DNA of 64,000 bases from Euwallacea fornicatus. Its lineage: Eukaryota; Arthropoda; Insecta; Coleoptera; Curculionidae. The notes beneath the pieces are model-generated. The model ran no database searches. It worked only from the letters and a program-made list of their open reading frames with translations, and had not been told where the DNA came from. Both the position numbers and the translations under genes were made by a program. The DNA is taken from positions 124,001 to 188,000 of the forward strand of contig NW_027096042.1 in NCBI RefSeq assembly GCF_040115645.1. Direction: 5' to 3'. Position 1 is the first letter of the stretch. Every line of letters begins with the position of its first letter. Shown here piece by piece: positions 11,295-24,790 of the stretch.

Positions 11295-13647
11295 ATTTAT
11301 GTGCTCAAACACACATCTTTCGTGACTTTTCAAGTTTTGAACCTACGTAACTTCGGCAAATGAGCTCCAACTACCTTCAAAATTTTACCACAGAATCACC
11401 TCGACGAGCTCTTTAACATGACAAATAAGGCTTCATTGTATCTTGGTGAGTTTTCCAGAAAACGAGTAATTTATGTGCACAAACACACTTCTTTCGTGAC
11501 TTTTCAAGCTTTGAACCTCCGTAACTTCGGCAAAGGAGCTTCAACTACCTTCAAAATTTGACCACAGAATCACCTCGACGAGCTCTTTCACACGACTAAG
11601 AAGGCTTCATTGTATCTTGGTGAGTTTTCTAGAAAACGAGTGATGTATGTGCACAAACACACTTCTTTCGTGACTTTTCAAGCTTTGGACCTCCGTAACT
11701 TCGGCAAATGTGCTTCAAATTGCTTAAAAAATTGATCATAGAATCACCTCGTTGAGCTCTTCATCATGACTCATAAGGCTTCATTGTATCTTGGTGAGTT
11801 TTCTAGAAAACGAGTAATTTATGTGCACAAACATACTTCTTTTGTGACTTTTGAAGCTTTGAACCTACGTAACATCGGCAAATGAGCTCCAACTACCTTC
11901 AAAATTTGACCACAGAATCACCTCGACGAGCTCTTTAACATGACAAATAAGGCTTCATTGTATCTTGGTGAGTTTTCTAGAAAACGAGTGATTTATGTGC
12001 ACAAACACACTTCGTTCGTGACTTTTCAAGCTTTGAACCTTCGTAACTTCGGCAAATGAGCTTCAAATACCTTCAAAATTTGATCACAGAATCACCTCGA
12101 CGAGCTCTTTAACATGACAAATGAGGCTTCATTGTATCTTGGTGAGTTTTCCAGAAAACGAGTAATTTATGTGCACAAACACACTTCTTTCGTGACTTTT
12201 CAAGCTTTGAACCTCCGTAACTTCGGCAAATGTGCTTCAAATTGCTTAAAAAATTGATCATAGAATCACCTCGTTGAGCTCTTCATCATGACTCATAAGG
12301 CTTCATTGTATCTTGGTGAGTTTTCTAGAAAACGAGTAATTTATGTGCACAAACATACTTCTTTCGTGACTTTTCAAGCTTTGAACCTACGTAACTTCGG
12401 CAAATGAGCTCCAACTACCTTCAAAATTTTACCACAGAATCACCTCGACGAGCTCTTTAACATGACAAATAAGGCTTCATTGTATCTTGGTGAGTTTTCT
12501 AGAAAACGAGTAATTTATGTGCTCAAACACACATCTTTCGTGACTTTTCAAGTTTTGAACCTACGTAACTTCGGCAAATGAGCTCCAACTACCTTCAAAA
12601 TTTTACCACAGAATCACCTCGACGAGCTCTTTAACATGACAAATAAGGCTTCATTGTATCTTGGTGAGTTTTCCAGAAAACGAGTAATTTATGTGCACAA
12701 ACACACTTCTTTCGTGACTTTTCAAGCTTTGAACCTCCGTAACTTCGGCAAAGAAGCTTCAACTACCTTCAAAATTTGACCACAGAATCACCTCGACGAG
12801 CTCTTTCACACGACTAAGAAGGCTTCATTGTATCTTGGTGAGTTTTCTAGAAAACGAGTGATTTATGTGCACAAACACACTTCTTTCGTGACTTTTCAAG
12901 CTTTGGACCTCCGTAACTTCGGCAAATGTGCTTCAAATTGCTTAAAAAATTGATCATAGAATCACCTCGTTGAGCTCTTCATCATGACTCATAAGGCTTC
13001 ATTGTATCTTGGTGAGTTTTCTAGAAAACGAGTAATTTATGTGCACAAACATACTTCTTTTGTGACTTTTGAAGCTTTGAACCTACGTAACATCGGCAAA
13101 TGAGCTCCAACTACCTTTAAAATTTGACCACAGAATCACCTCGACGAGCTCTTTAACATGACAAATAAGGCTTCATTGTATCTTGGTGAGTTTTCTAGAA
13201 AACGAGTGATTTATGTGCACAAACACACTTCGTTCGTGACTTTTCAAGCTTTGAACCTTCGTAACTTCGGCAAATGAGCTTCAAATACCTTCAAAATTTG
13301 ATCACAGAATCACCTCGACGAGCTCTTTAACATGACAAATGAGGCTTCATTGTATCTTGGTGAGTTTTCCAGAAAACGAGTAATTTATGTGCACAAACAC
13401 ACTTCTTTCGTGACTTTTCAAGCTTTGAACCTCCGTAACTTCGGCAAATGTGCTTCAAATTGCTTAAAAAATTGATCATAGAATCACCTCGTTGAGCTCT
13501 TCATCATGACTCATAAGGCTTCATTGTATCTTGGTGAGTTTTCTAGAAAACGAGTAATTTATGTGCACAAACATACTTCTTTCGTGACTTTTCAAGCTTT
13601 GAACCTACGTAACTTCGGCAAATGAGCTCCAACTACCTTCAAAATTT
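11295..13647 (+). repeat. 7-mer tandem duplication (1,218-bp period)
   Basis: Two copies of a 7-monomer unit lie head to tail: 11,295-12,512 and 12,513-13,647 (the second slightly short). The marker GAAGCTTTG in place of CAAGCTTTG sits at 11,853 and 13,071, exactly 1,218 bp (7 x 174) apart. Differences between the copies include GGAGCTTCAACTACC versus AGAAGCTTCAACTACC, GTGATGTATG versus GTGATTTATG, and one C-to-T change near 13.11 kb. Part of the same sequence also occurs once near 3.75-4.86 kb. Confidence 0.86.
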
Positions 13648-16600
13648 GACCACAGAATCACCTCGACGAGCTCTTTAACATGACAAATGAGGCTTCATTG
13701 TATCTTGGTGAGTTTTCCAGAAAACGAGTAATTTATGTGCAAAAACATACTTCTTTCGTGACTTTTCAAGTTTTGAACCTCCGTAACTTCGGCAAATGAG
13801 CTTCAAATACCTTCAAAATTTGACCACAGAATCACCTCGACGAGCTCTTTAACATGACAAATGAGGCTTCATTGTATCTTGGTGAGTTTTCCAGAAAACG
13901 AGTAATTTATGTGCAAAAACATACTTCTTTCGTGACTTTTCAAGTTTTGAACCTCCGTAACTTCGGCAAAGGAGCTCCAACTACCTTCAAAATTTGACCA
14001 CAGAATCACCTCGACGAGCTTTTTAACATGACAAATAAGGCTTCATTGTATCTTGGTGAGTTTTCCAGAAAACGAGTAATTTATGTGCTCAAACACACAT
14101 CTTTCGTGACTTTTCAAGATTTGAACCTCCGTAACTTCGGCAAATGTGCTTCACATTCCGTCAAAAATTGATCATAGAATCACCTCGTTGAGCTCTTCAT
14201 CATGACTCAGAAGGCTTCATTGTATCTTGGTGAGTTTTTTAGAAAACGAGTAATTTATGTGCACAAACACACATCTTTCGTGACTTTTCAAGATTTGAAC
14301 CTCCGTAACTTCGGCAAATGAGCTCCAAATCGCTTCAAAATTTGACCACAGAATCACCTCGACGAGCTCTTTAACATGGCAAATAAGGCTTCATTGTATC
14401 TTGATGAGTTTTCTAGAAAACGAGTGATTTATGTGCACAAACACACTTCGTTCGTGACTTTTCAAGCTTTGAACCTCCGTAACTTCGGCAAAGGAGCTCC
14501 AACTACCTTCAAAATTTGACCACAGAATCACATCGACGAACTCTTTTTAACACAGTGAAGAAGGCTTCATTGTATCTTGGTGAGTTTTCTAGAAAACGAG
14601 TGATTTATGTGCACAAACATACTTGTTTCGTGACTTTTCAAGCTTTGAACCTACGTAACTTCGGCAAATGTGCTTCAAATTCCGTCAAAAATTGATCATA
14701 GAATCACCTCGTTGAGCTCTTCATCATGACTCAGAAGGCTTCATTGTATCTTGGTGAGTTTTTTAGAAAACGAGTAATTTATGTGCACAAACACACTTCT
14801 TTCGTGACTTTTCAAGCTTTGAACCTCCGTAACTTCGGCAAATGAGCTCCAAATCGCTTCAAAATTTTACCACAGAATCACCTCGACGAGCTCTTTAACA
14901 TGACAAATAAGGCTTCATTGTATCTTGGTGAGTTTTCCAGAAAACGAGTGATTTATGTGCACAAACACACTTCGTTCGTGACTTTTCAAGCTTTGAACCT
15001 CCGTAACTTCGGCAAATGAGCTTCAAATACCTTCAAAATTTGACCACAGAATCACCTCGACGAGCTCTTTAACATGACAAATGAGGCTTCATTGTATCTT
15101 GGTGAGTTTTCCAGAAAACGAGTAATTTATGTGCTGAAACACACATCTTTCGTGACTTTTCAAGATTTGAACCTCCGTAACTTCGGCAAATGTGCTTCAC
15201 ATTCCGTCAAAAATTGATCATAGAATCACCTCGTTGAGCTCTTCATCATGACTCAGAAGGCTTCATTGTATCTTGGTGAGTTTTTTAGAAAACGAGTAAT
15301 TTATGTGCACAAACACACATTTTTCGTGACTTTTCAAGCTTTGAACCTCCGTAACATCGGCAAATGAGCTCCAAATCGCTTCAAAATTTTACCACAGAAT
15401 CACCTCGACGAGCTCTTTAACATGACAAATAAGGCTTCATTGTATCTTGGTGAGTTTTCTAGAAAACGAGTAATTTATGTGCTGAAACACACATCTTTCG
15501 TGACTTTTCAAGATTTGAACCTCCGTAACTTCGGCAAATGTGCTTCACATTCCGTCAAAAATTGATCATAGAATCACCTCGTTGAGCTCTTCATCATGAC
15601 TCAGAAGGCTTCATTGTATCTTGGTGAGTTTTTTAGAAAACGAGTAATTTATGTGCACAAACACACATTTTTCGTGACTTTTCAAGCTTTGAACCTCCGT
15701 AACATCGGCAAATGAGCTCCAAATCGCTTCAAAATTTTACCACAGAATCACCTCGACGAGCTCTTTAACATGACAAATAAGGCTTCATTGTATCTTGGTG
15801 AGTTTTCCAGAAAACGACTAATTTATGTGCACAAACACACTTCTTTCGTGACTTTTCAAGATTTGAACCTCCGTAACTTCGGCAAAGGAGCTCCAACTAC
15901 CTTCAAAATTTGACCACAGAATCACGTCGACGAACTCTTTTTAACACAGTTAAGAAGGCTTCATTGTATCTTGGTGAGTTTTCCAGAAAACGAGTAATTT
16001 ATGTGCACAAACACACTTCTTTCGTGACTTTTCAAGCTTTGGACCTCCGTAACTTCGGCAAATGTGCTTCAAATTGCTTAAAAAATTGATCATAGAATCA
16101 CCTCGTTGAGCTCTTCATCATGACTCAGAAGGCTTCATTGTATCTTGGTGAGTTTTTTAGAAAACGAGTAATTTATGTGCACAAACACACATTTTTCGTG
16201 ACTTTTCAAGCTTTGAACCTCCGTAACATCGGCAAATGAGCTCCAAATCGCTTCAAAATTTTACCACAGAATCACCTCGATGAGCTCTTTAACATGACAA
16301 ATAAGGCTTCATTGTATCTTGGTGAGTTTTCCAGAAAACGACTAATTTATGTGCACAAACACACTTCTTTCGTGACTTTTCAAGATTTGAACCTCCGTAA
16401 CTTCGGCAAATGTGCTTCACATTCCGTCAAAAATTGATCATAGAATCACCTCGTTGAGCTCTTCATCATGACTCAGAAGGCTTCATTGTATCTTGGTGAG
16501 TTTTTTAGAAAACGAGTAATTTATGTGCACAAACACACATCTTTCGTGACTTTTCAAGATTTGAACCTCCGTAACTTCGGCAAATGAGCTCCAAATCGCT

Positions 16601-17902
16601 TCAAAATTTGACCACAGAATCACCTCGACGAGCTCTTTAACATGGCAAATAAGGCTTCATTGTATCTTGATGAGTTTTCTAGAAAACGAGTGATTTATGT
16701 GCACAAACACACTTCGTTCGTGACTTTTCAAGCTTTGAACCTCCGTAACTTCGGCAAAGGAGCTCCAACTACCTTCAAAATTTGACCACAGAATCACATC
16801 GACGAACTCTTTTTAACACAGTGAAGAAGGCTTCATTGTATCTTGGTGAGTTTTCTAGAAAACGAGTGATTTATGTGCACAAACATACTTGTTTCGTGAC
16901 TTTTCAAGCTTTGAACCTACGTAACTTCGGCAAATGTGCTTCAAATTCCGTCAAAAATTGATCATAGAATCACCTCGTTGAGCTCTTCATCATGACTCAG
17001 AAGGCTTCATTGTATCTTGGTGAGTTTTTTAGAAAACGAGTAATTTATGTGCACAAACACACATTTTTCGTGACTTTTCAAGCTTTGAACCTCCGTAACA
17101 TCGGCAAATGAGCTCCAAATCGCTTCAAAATTTTACCACAGAATCACCTCGACGAGCTCTTTAACATGACAAATAAGGCTTCATTGTATCTTGGTGAGTT
17201 TTCCAGAAAACGACTAATTTATGTGCACAAACACACTTCTTTCGTGACTTTTCAAGATTTGAACCTCCGTAACTTCGGCAAAGGAGCTCCAACTACCTTC
17301 AAAATTTGACCACAGAATCACGTCGACGAACTCTTTTTAACACAGTTAAGAAGGCTTCATTGTATCTTGGTGAGTTTTCCAGAAAACGAGTAATTTATGT
17401 GCACAAACACACTTCTTTCGTGACTTTTCAAGCTTTGGACCTCCGTAACTTCGGCAAATGTGCTTCAAATTGCTTAAAAAATTGATCATAGAATCACCTC
17501 GTTGAGCTCTTCATCATGACTCAGAAGGCTTCATTGTATCTTGGTGAGTTTTTTAGAAAACGAGTAATTTATGTGCACAAACACACTTCGTTCGTGACTT
17601 TTCAAGCTTTGAACCTCCGTAACTTCGGCAAATGAGCTTCAAATACCTTCAAAATTTGACCACAGAATCACCTCGACGAGCTCTTTAACATGACAAATGA
17701 GGCTTCATTGTATCTTGGTGAGTTTTCCAGAAAACGAGTAATTTATGTGCAAAAACATACTTCTTTCGTGACTTTTCAAGTTTTGAACCTCCGTAACTTC
17801 GGCAAAGGACCTCCAACTACCTTCAAAATTTGACCACAGAATCACCTCGACGAGCTCTTTCACACGACTAAGAAGGCTTCATTGTATCTTGGTGAGTTTT
17901 CT
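13371..17902 (+). repeat. 26-mer higher-order repeat, copy 1 (4,532 bp)
   Basis: This unit has 22 monomers of 174 bp and four of 176 bp. Markers that recur at +4,532 include GCAAATAAGG with TCTTGATGAG near 14.38 kb, GTGCTGAAACACAC near 15.13 and 15.48 kb, ACGACTAATTT near 15.82, 16.34 and 17.21 kb, TCGATGAGCTC near 16.28 kb and AAGGACCTCC near 17.81 kb. It also holds two copies of a segment found in the 12-mer (GCAAATAAGG plus the D monomer near 14.4-14.7 and 16.6-16.9 kb), so it was partly built from older 12-mer material. Confidence 0.9.
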
Positions 17903-20900
17903 AGAAAACGAGTAATTTATGTGCACAAACACACTTCTTTCGTGACTTTTCAAGCTTTGAACCTCCGTAACTTCGGCAAATGTGCTTCAAATTGCTTAAA
18001 AAATTGATCATAGAATCACCTCGTTGAGCTCTTCATCATGACTCATAAGGCTTCATTGTATCTTGGTGAGTTTTCTAGAAAACGAGTAATTTATGTGCAC
18101 AAACATACTTCTTTCGTGACTTTTCAAGCTTTGAACCTACGTAACTTCGGCAAATGAGCTCCAACTACCTTCAAAATTTGACCACAGAATCACCTCGACG
18201 AGCTCTTTAACATGACAAATGAGGCTTCATTGTATCTTGGTGAGTTTTCCAGAAAACGAGTAATTTATGTGCAAAAACATACTTCTTTCGTGACTTTTCA
18301 AGTTTTGAACCTCCGTAACTTCGGCAAATGAGCTTCAAATACCTTCAAAATTTGACCACAGAATCACCTCGACGAGCTCTTTAACATGACAAATGAGGCT
18401 TCATTGTATCTTGGTGAGTTTTCCAGAAAACGAGTAATTTATGTGCAAAAACATACTTCTTTCGTGACTTTTCAAGTTTTGAACCTCCGTAACTTCGGCA
18501 AAGGAGCTCCAACTACCTTCAAAATTTGACCACAGAATCACCTCGACGAGCTTTTTAACATGACAAATAAGGCTTCATTGTATCTTGGTGAGTTTTCCAG
18601 AAAACGAGTAATTTATGTGCTCAAACACACATCTTTCGTGACTTTTCAAGATTTGAACCTCCGTAACTTCGGCAAATGTGCTTCACATTCCGTCAAAAAT
18701 TGATCATAGAATCACCTCGTTGAGCTCTTCATCATGACTCAGAAGGCTTCATTGTATCTTGGTGAGTTTTTTAGAAAACGAGTAATTTATGTGCACAAAC
18801 ACACATCTTTCGTGACTTTTCAAGATTTGAACCTCCGTAACTTCGGCAAATGAGCTCCAAATCGCTTCAAAATTTGACCACAGAATCACCTCGACGAGCT
18901 CTTTAACATGGCAAATAAGGCTTCATTGTATCTTGATGAGTTTTCTAGAAAACGAGTGATTTATGTGCACAAACACACTTCGTTCGTGACTTTTCAAGCT
19001 TTGAACCTCCGTAACTTCGGCAAAGGAGCTCCAACTACCTTCAAAATTTGACCACAGAATCACATCGACGAACTCTTTTTAACACAGTGAAGAAGGCTTC
19101 ATTGTATCTTGGTGAGTTTTCTAGAAAACGAGTGATTTATGTGCACAAACATACTTGTTTCGTGACTTTTCAAGCTTTGAACCTACGTAACTTCGGCAAA
19201 TGTGCTTCAAATTCCGTCAAAAATTGATCATAGAATCACCTCGTTGAGCTCTTCATCATGACTCAGAAGGCTTCATTGTATCTTGGTGAGTTTTTTAGAA
19301 AACGAGTAATTTATGTGCACAAACACACTTCTTTCGTGACTTTTCAAGCTTTGAACCTCCGTAACTTCGGCAAATGAGCTCCAAATCGCTTCAAAATTTT
19401 ACCACAGAATCACCTCGACGAGCTCTTTAACATGACAAATAAGGCTTCATTGTATCTTGGTGAGTTTTCCAGAAAACGAGTGATTTATGTGCACAAACAC
19501 ACTTCGTTCGTGACTTTTCAAGCTTTGAACCTCCGTAACTTCGGCAAATGAGCTTCAAATACCTTCAAAATTTGACCACAGAATCACCTCGACGAGCTCT
19601 TTAACATGACAAATGAGGCTTCATTGTATCTTGGTGAGTTTTCCAGAAAACGAGTAATTTATGTGCTGAAACACACATCTTTCGTGACTTTTCAAGATTT
19701 GAACCTCCGTAACTTCGGCAAATGTGCTTCACATTCCGTCAAAAATTGATCATAGAATCACCTCGTTGAGCTCTTCATCATGACTCAGAAGGCTTCATTG
19801 TATCTTGGTGAGTTTTTTAGAAAACGAGTAATTTATGTGCACAAACACACATTTTTCGTGACTTTTCAAGCTTTGAACCTCCGTAACATCGGCAAATGAG
19901 CTCCAAATCGCTTCAAAATTTTACCACAGAATCACCTCGACGAGCTCTTTAACATGACAAATAAGGCTTCATTGTATCTTGGTGAGTTTTCTAGAAAACG
20001 AGTAATTTATGTGCTGAAACACACATCTTTCGTGACTTTTCAAGATTTGAACCTCCGTAACTTCGGCAAATGTGCTTCACATTCCGTCAAAAATTGATCA
20101 TAGAATCACCTCGTTGAGCTCTTCATCATGACTCAGAAGGCTTCATTGTATCTTGGTGAGTTTTTTAGAAAACGAGTAATTTATGTGCACAAACACACAT
20201 TTTTCGTGACTTTTCAAGCTTTGAACCTCCGTAACATCGGCAAATGAGCTCCAAATCGCTTCAAAATTTTACCACAGAATCACCTCGACGAGCTCTTTAA
20301 CATGACAAATAAGGCTTCATTGTATCTTGGTGAGTTTTCCAGAAAACGACTAATTTATGTGCACAAACACACTTCTTTCGTGACTTTTCAAGATTTGAAC
20401 CTCCGTAACTTCGGCAAAGGAGCTCCAACTACCTTCAAAATTTGACCACAGAATCACGTCGACGAACTCTTTTTAACACAGTTAAGAAGGCTTCATTGTA
20501 TCTTGGTGAGTTTTCCAGAAAACGAGTAATTTATGTGCACAAACACACTTCTTTCGTGACTTTTCAAGCTTTGGACCTCCGTAACTTCGGCAAATGTGCT
20601 TCAAATTGCTTAAAAAATTGATCATAGAATCACCTCGTTGAGCTCTTCATCATGACTCAGAAGGCTTCATTGTATCTTGGTGAGTTTTTTAGAAAACGAG
20701 TAATTTATGTGCACAAACACACATTTTTCGTGACTTTTCAAGCTTTGAACCTCCGTAACATCGGCAAATGAGCTCCAAATCGCTTCAAAATTTTACCACA
20801 GAATCACCTCGATGAGCTCTTTAACATGACAAATAAGGCTTCATTGTATCTTGGTGAGTTTTCCAGAAAACGACTAATTTATGTGCACAAACACACTTCT

Positions 20901-22434
20901 TTCGTGACTTTTCAAGATTTGAACCTCCGTAACTTCGGCAAATGTGCTTCACATTCCGTCAAAAATTGATCATAGAATCACCTCGTTGAGCTCTTCATCA
21001 TGACTCAGAAGGCTTCATTGTATCTTGGTGAGTTTTTTAGAAAACGAGTAATTTATGTGCACAAACACACATCTTTCGTGACTTTTCAAGATTTGAACCT
21101 CCGTAACTTCGGCAAATGAGCTCCAAATCGCTTCAAAATTTGACCACAGAATCACCTCGACGAGCTCTTTAACATGGCAAATAAGGCTTCATTGTATCTT
21201 GATGAGTTTTCTAGAAAACGAGTGATTTATGTGCACAAACACACTTCGTTCGTGACTTTTCAAGCTTTGAACCTCCGTAACTTCGGCAAAGGAGCTCCAA
21301 CTACCTTCAAAATTTGACCACAGAATCACATCGACGAACTCTTTTTAACACAGTGAAGAAGGCTTCATTGTATCTTGGTGAGTTTTCTAGAAAACGAGTG
21401 ATTTATGTGCACAAACATACTTGTTTCGTGACTTTTCAAGCTTTGAACCTACGTAACTTCGGCAAATGTGCTTCAAATTCCGTCAAAAATTGATCATAGA
21501 ATCACCTCGTTGAGCTCTTCATCATGACTCAGAAGGCTTCATTGTATCTTGGTGAGTTTTTTAGAAAACGAGTAATTTATGTGCACAAACACACATTTTT
21601 CGTGACTTTTCAAGCTTTGAACCTCCGTAACATCGGCAAATGAGCTCCAAATCGCTTCAAAATTTTACCACAGAATCACCTCGACGAGCTCTTTAACATG
21701 ACAAATAAGGCTTCATTGTATCTTGGTGAGTTTTCCAGAAAACGACTAATTTATGTGCACAAACACACTTCTTTCGTGACTTTTCAAGATTTGAACCTCC
21801 GTAACTTCGGCAAAGGAGCTCCAACTACCTTCAAAATTTGACCACAGAATCACGTCGACGAACTCTTTTTAACACAGTTAAGAAGGCTTCATTGTATCTT
21901 GGTGAGTTTTCCAGAAAACGAGTAATTTATGTGCACAAACACACTTCTTTCGTGACTTTTCAAGCTTTGGACCTCCGTAACTTCGGCAAATGTGCTTCAA
22001 ATTGCTTAAAAAATTGATCATAGAATCACCTCGTTGAGCTCTTCATCATGACTCAGAAGGCTTCATTGTATCTTGGTGAGTTTTTTAGAAAACGAGTAAT
22101 TTATGTGCACAAACACACTTCGTTCGTGACTTTTCAAGCTTTGAACCTCCGTAACTTCGGCAAATGAGCTTCAAATACCTTCAAAATTTGACCACAGAAT
22201 CACCTCGACGAGCTCTTTAACATGACAAATGAGGCTTCATTGTATCTTGGTGAGTTTTCCAGAAAACGAGTAATTTATGTGCAAAAACATACTTCTTTCG
22301 TGACTTTTCAAGTTTTGAACCTCCGTAACTTCGGCAAAGGACCTCCAACTACCTTCAAAATTTGACCACAGAATCACCTCGACGAGCTCTTTCACACGAC
22401 TAAGAAGGCTTCATTGTATCTTGGTGAGTTTTCT
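17903..22434 (+). repeat. 26-mer higher-order repeat, copy 2 (4,532 bp)
   Basis: This is the direct tandem neighbour of 13,371-17,902. Every marker I compared agrees: GCAAATAAGG near 18.91 kb, GTGCTGAAACACAC near 19.66 and 20.01 kb, ACGACTAATTT near 20.35, 20.87 and 21.74 kb, TCGATGAGCTC near 20.81 kb and AAGGACCTCC near 22.34 kb. I noticed no differences by eye, so the duplication looks recent. The match ends near 22,446, where GAGTAATTT is replaced by GAGTGATTT. Confidence 0.9.
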
Positions 22435-24790
22435 AGAAAACGAGTGATTTATGTGCACAAACACACTTCTTTCGTGACTTTTCAAGCTTTGGACCTCCGT
22501 AACTTCGGCAAATGTGCTTCAAATTGCTTAAAAAATTGATCATAGAATCACCTCGTTGAGCTCTTCATCATGACTCATAAGGCTTCATTGTATCTTGGTG
22601 AGTTTTCTAGAAAACGAGTAATTTATGTGCACAAACATACTTCTTTTGTGACTTTTCAAGCTTTGAACCTACGTAACATCGGCAAATGAGCTCCAACTAC
22701 CTTCAAAATTTGACCACAGAATCACCTCGACGAGCTCTTTAACATGACAAATAAGGCTTCATTGTATCTTGGTGAGTTTTCTAGAAAACGAGTGATTTAT
22801 GTGCACAAACACACTTCGTTCGTGACTTTTCAAGCTTTGAACCTTCGTAACTTCGGCAAATGAGCTTCAAATACCTTCAAAATTTGATCACAGAATCACC
22901 TCGACGAGCTCTTTAACATGACAAATGAGGCTTCATTGTATCTTGGTGAGTTTTCCAGAAAACGAGTAATTTATGTGCACAAACACACTTCTTTCGTGAC
23001 TTTTCAAGCTTTGAACCTCCGTAACTTCGGCAAATGTGCTTCAAATTGCTTAAAAAATTGATCATAGAATCACCTCGTTGAGCTCTTCATCATGACTCAT
23101 AAGGCTTCATTGTATCTTGGTGAGTTTTCTAGAAAACGAGTAATTTATGTGCACAAACATACTTCGTTCGTGACTTTTCAAGCTTTGAACCTACGTAACT
23201 TCGGCAAATGAGCTCCAACTACCTTCAAAATTTGACCACAGAATCACCTCGACGAGCTCTTTAACATGACAAATAAGGCTTCATTATATCTTGGTGAGTT
23301 TTCTAGAAAACGAGTGATTTATGTGCACAAACACACTTCGTTCGTGACTTTTCAAGCTTTGAACCTCCGTAACTTCGGCAAATGAGCTTCAAATACCTTC
23401 AAAATTTGACCACAGAATCACCTCGACGAGCTCTTTAACATGACGAATGAGGCTTCATTGTATCTTGGTGAGTTTTCCAGAAAACGAGTAATTTATGTGC
23501 AAAAACATACTTCTTTCGTGACTTTTCAAGTTTTGAACCTCCGTAACTTCGGCAAAGGAGCTCCAACTACCTTCAAAATTTGACCACAGAATCACCTCGA
23601 CGAGCTTTTTAACATGACAAATAAGGCTTCATTGTATCTTGGTGAGTTTTCCAGAAAACGAGTAATTTATGTGCTCAAACACACATCTTTCGTGACTTTT
23701 CAAGATTTGAACCTCCGTAACTTCGGCAAATGTGCTTCACATTCCGTCAAAAATTGATCATAGTATCACCTCGTTGAGCTCTTCATCATGACTCAGAAGG
23801 CTTCATTGTATCTTGGTGAGTTTTTTAGAAAACGAGTAATTTATGTGCACAAACACACATCTTTCGTGACTTTTCAAGATTTGAACCTCCGTAACTTCGG
23901 CAAATGAGCTCCAAATCGCTTCAAAATTTTACCACAGAATCACCTCGACGAGCTCTTTAACACGACAAATAAGGCTTCATTGTATCTTGGTGAGTTTTCC
24001 AGAAAACGAGTAATTTATGTGCACAAACACACTTCTTTCGTGACTTTTCAAGCTTTGAACCTCCGTAACTTCGGCAAAGGAGCTCCAACTACCTTCAAAA
24101 TTTGACCACAGAATCACCTCGACGAGCTCTTTCACACGACTAAGAAGGCTTCATTGTATCTTGGTGAGTTTTCTAGAAAACGAGTGATTTATGTGCACAA
24201 ACACACTTCGTTCGTGACTTTTCAAGCTTTGAACCTCCGTAACTTCGGCAAATGACCTTCAAATACCTTCAAAATTTGACCACAGAATCACCTCGACGAG
24301 CTCTTTAACATGACAAATGAGGCTTCATTGTATCTTGGTGAGTTTTCCAGAAAACGAGTAATTTATGTGCAAAAACATACTTCTTTCGTGACTTTTCAAG
24401 TTTTGAACCTCCGTAACTTCGGCAAAGGAGCTCCAACTACCTTCAAAATTTGACCACAGAATCACATCGACGAACTCTTTTTAACACAGTGAAGAAGGCT
24501 TCATTGTATCTTGGTGAGTTTTCTAGAAAACGAGTGATTTATGTGCACAAACATACTTGTTTCGTGACTTTTCAAGCTTTGAACCTACGTAACTTCGGCA
24601 AATGTGCTTCAAATTCCGTCAAAAATTGATCATAGAATCACCTCGTTGAGCTCTTCATCATGACTCAGAAGGCTTCATTGTATCTTGGTGAGTTTTTTAG
24701 AAAACGAGTAATTTATGTGCACAAACACACTTCTTTCGTGACTTTTCAAGCTATGAACCTCCGTAACTTCGGCAAATGAGCTCCAAATCG
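22435..24790 (+). repeat. Transitional satellite segment
   Basis: About 13.5 monomers link the 26-mer pair to the 58-mer block. The segment already carries markers of the following 19-mer: TTTTGTGACTTTTCAAG near 22.65 kb, GACGAATGAGG at 23,443 and CATAGTATCACC near 23.76 kb. The last two recur 3,134 bp later at 26,577 and 26,895. It also contains CACGACAAATAAGG near 23.96 kb, CAAATGACCTTC near 24.25 kb, a 176-bp monomer near 24.48 kb and CAAGCTATGAACC near 24.75 kb, an allele next seen at 47.0 kb. Confidence 0.78.
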
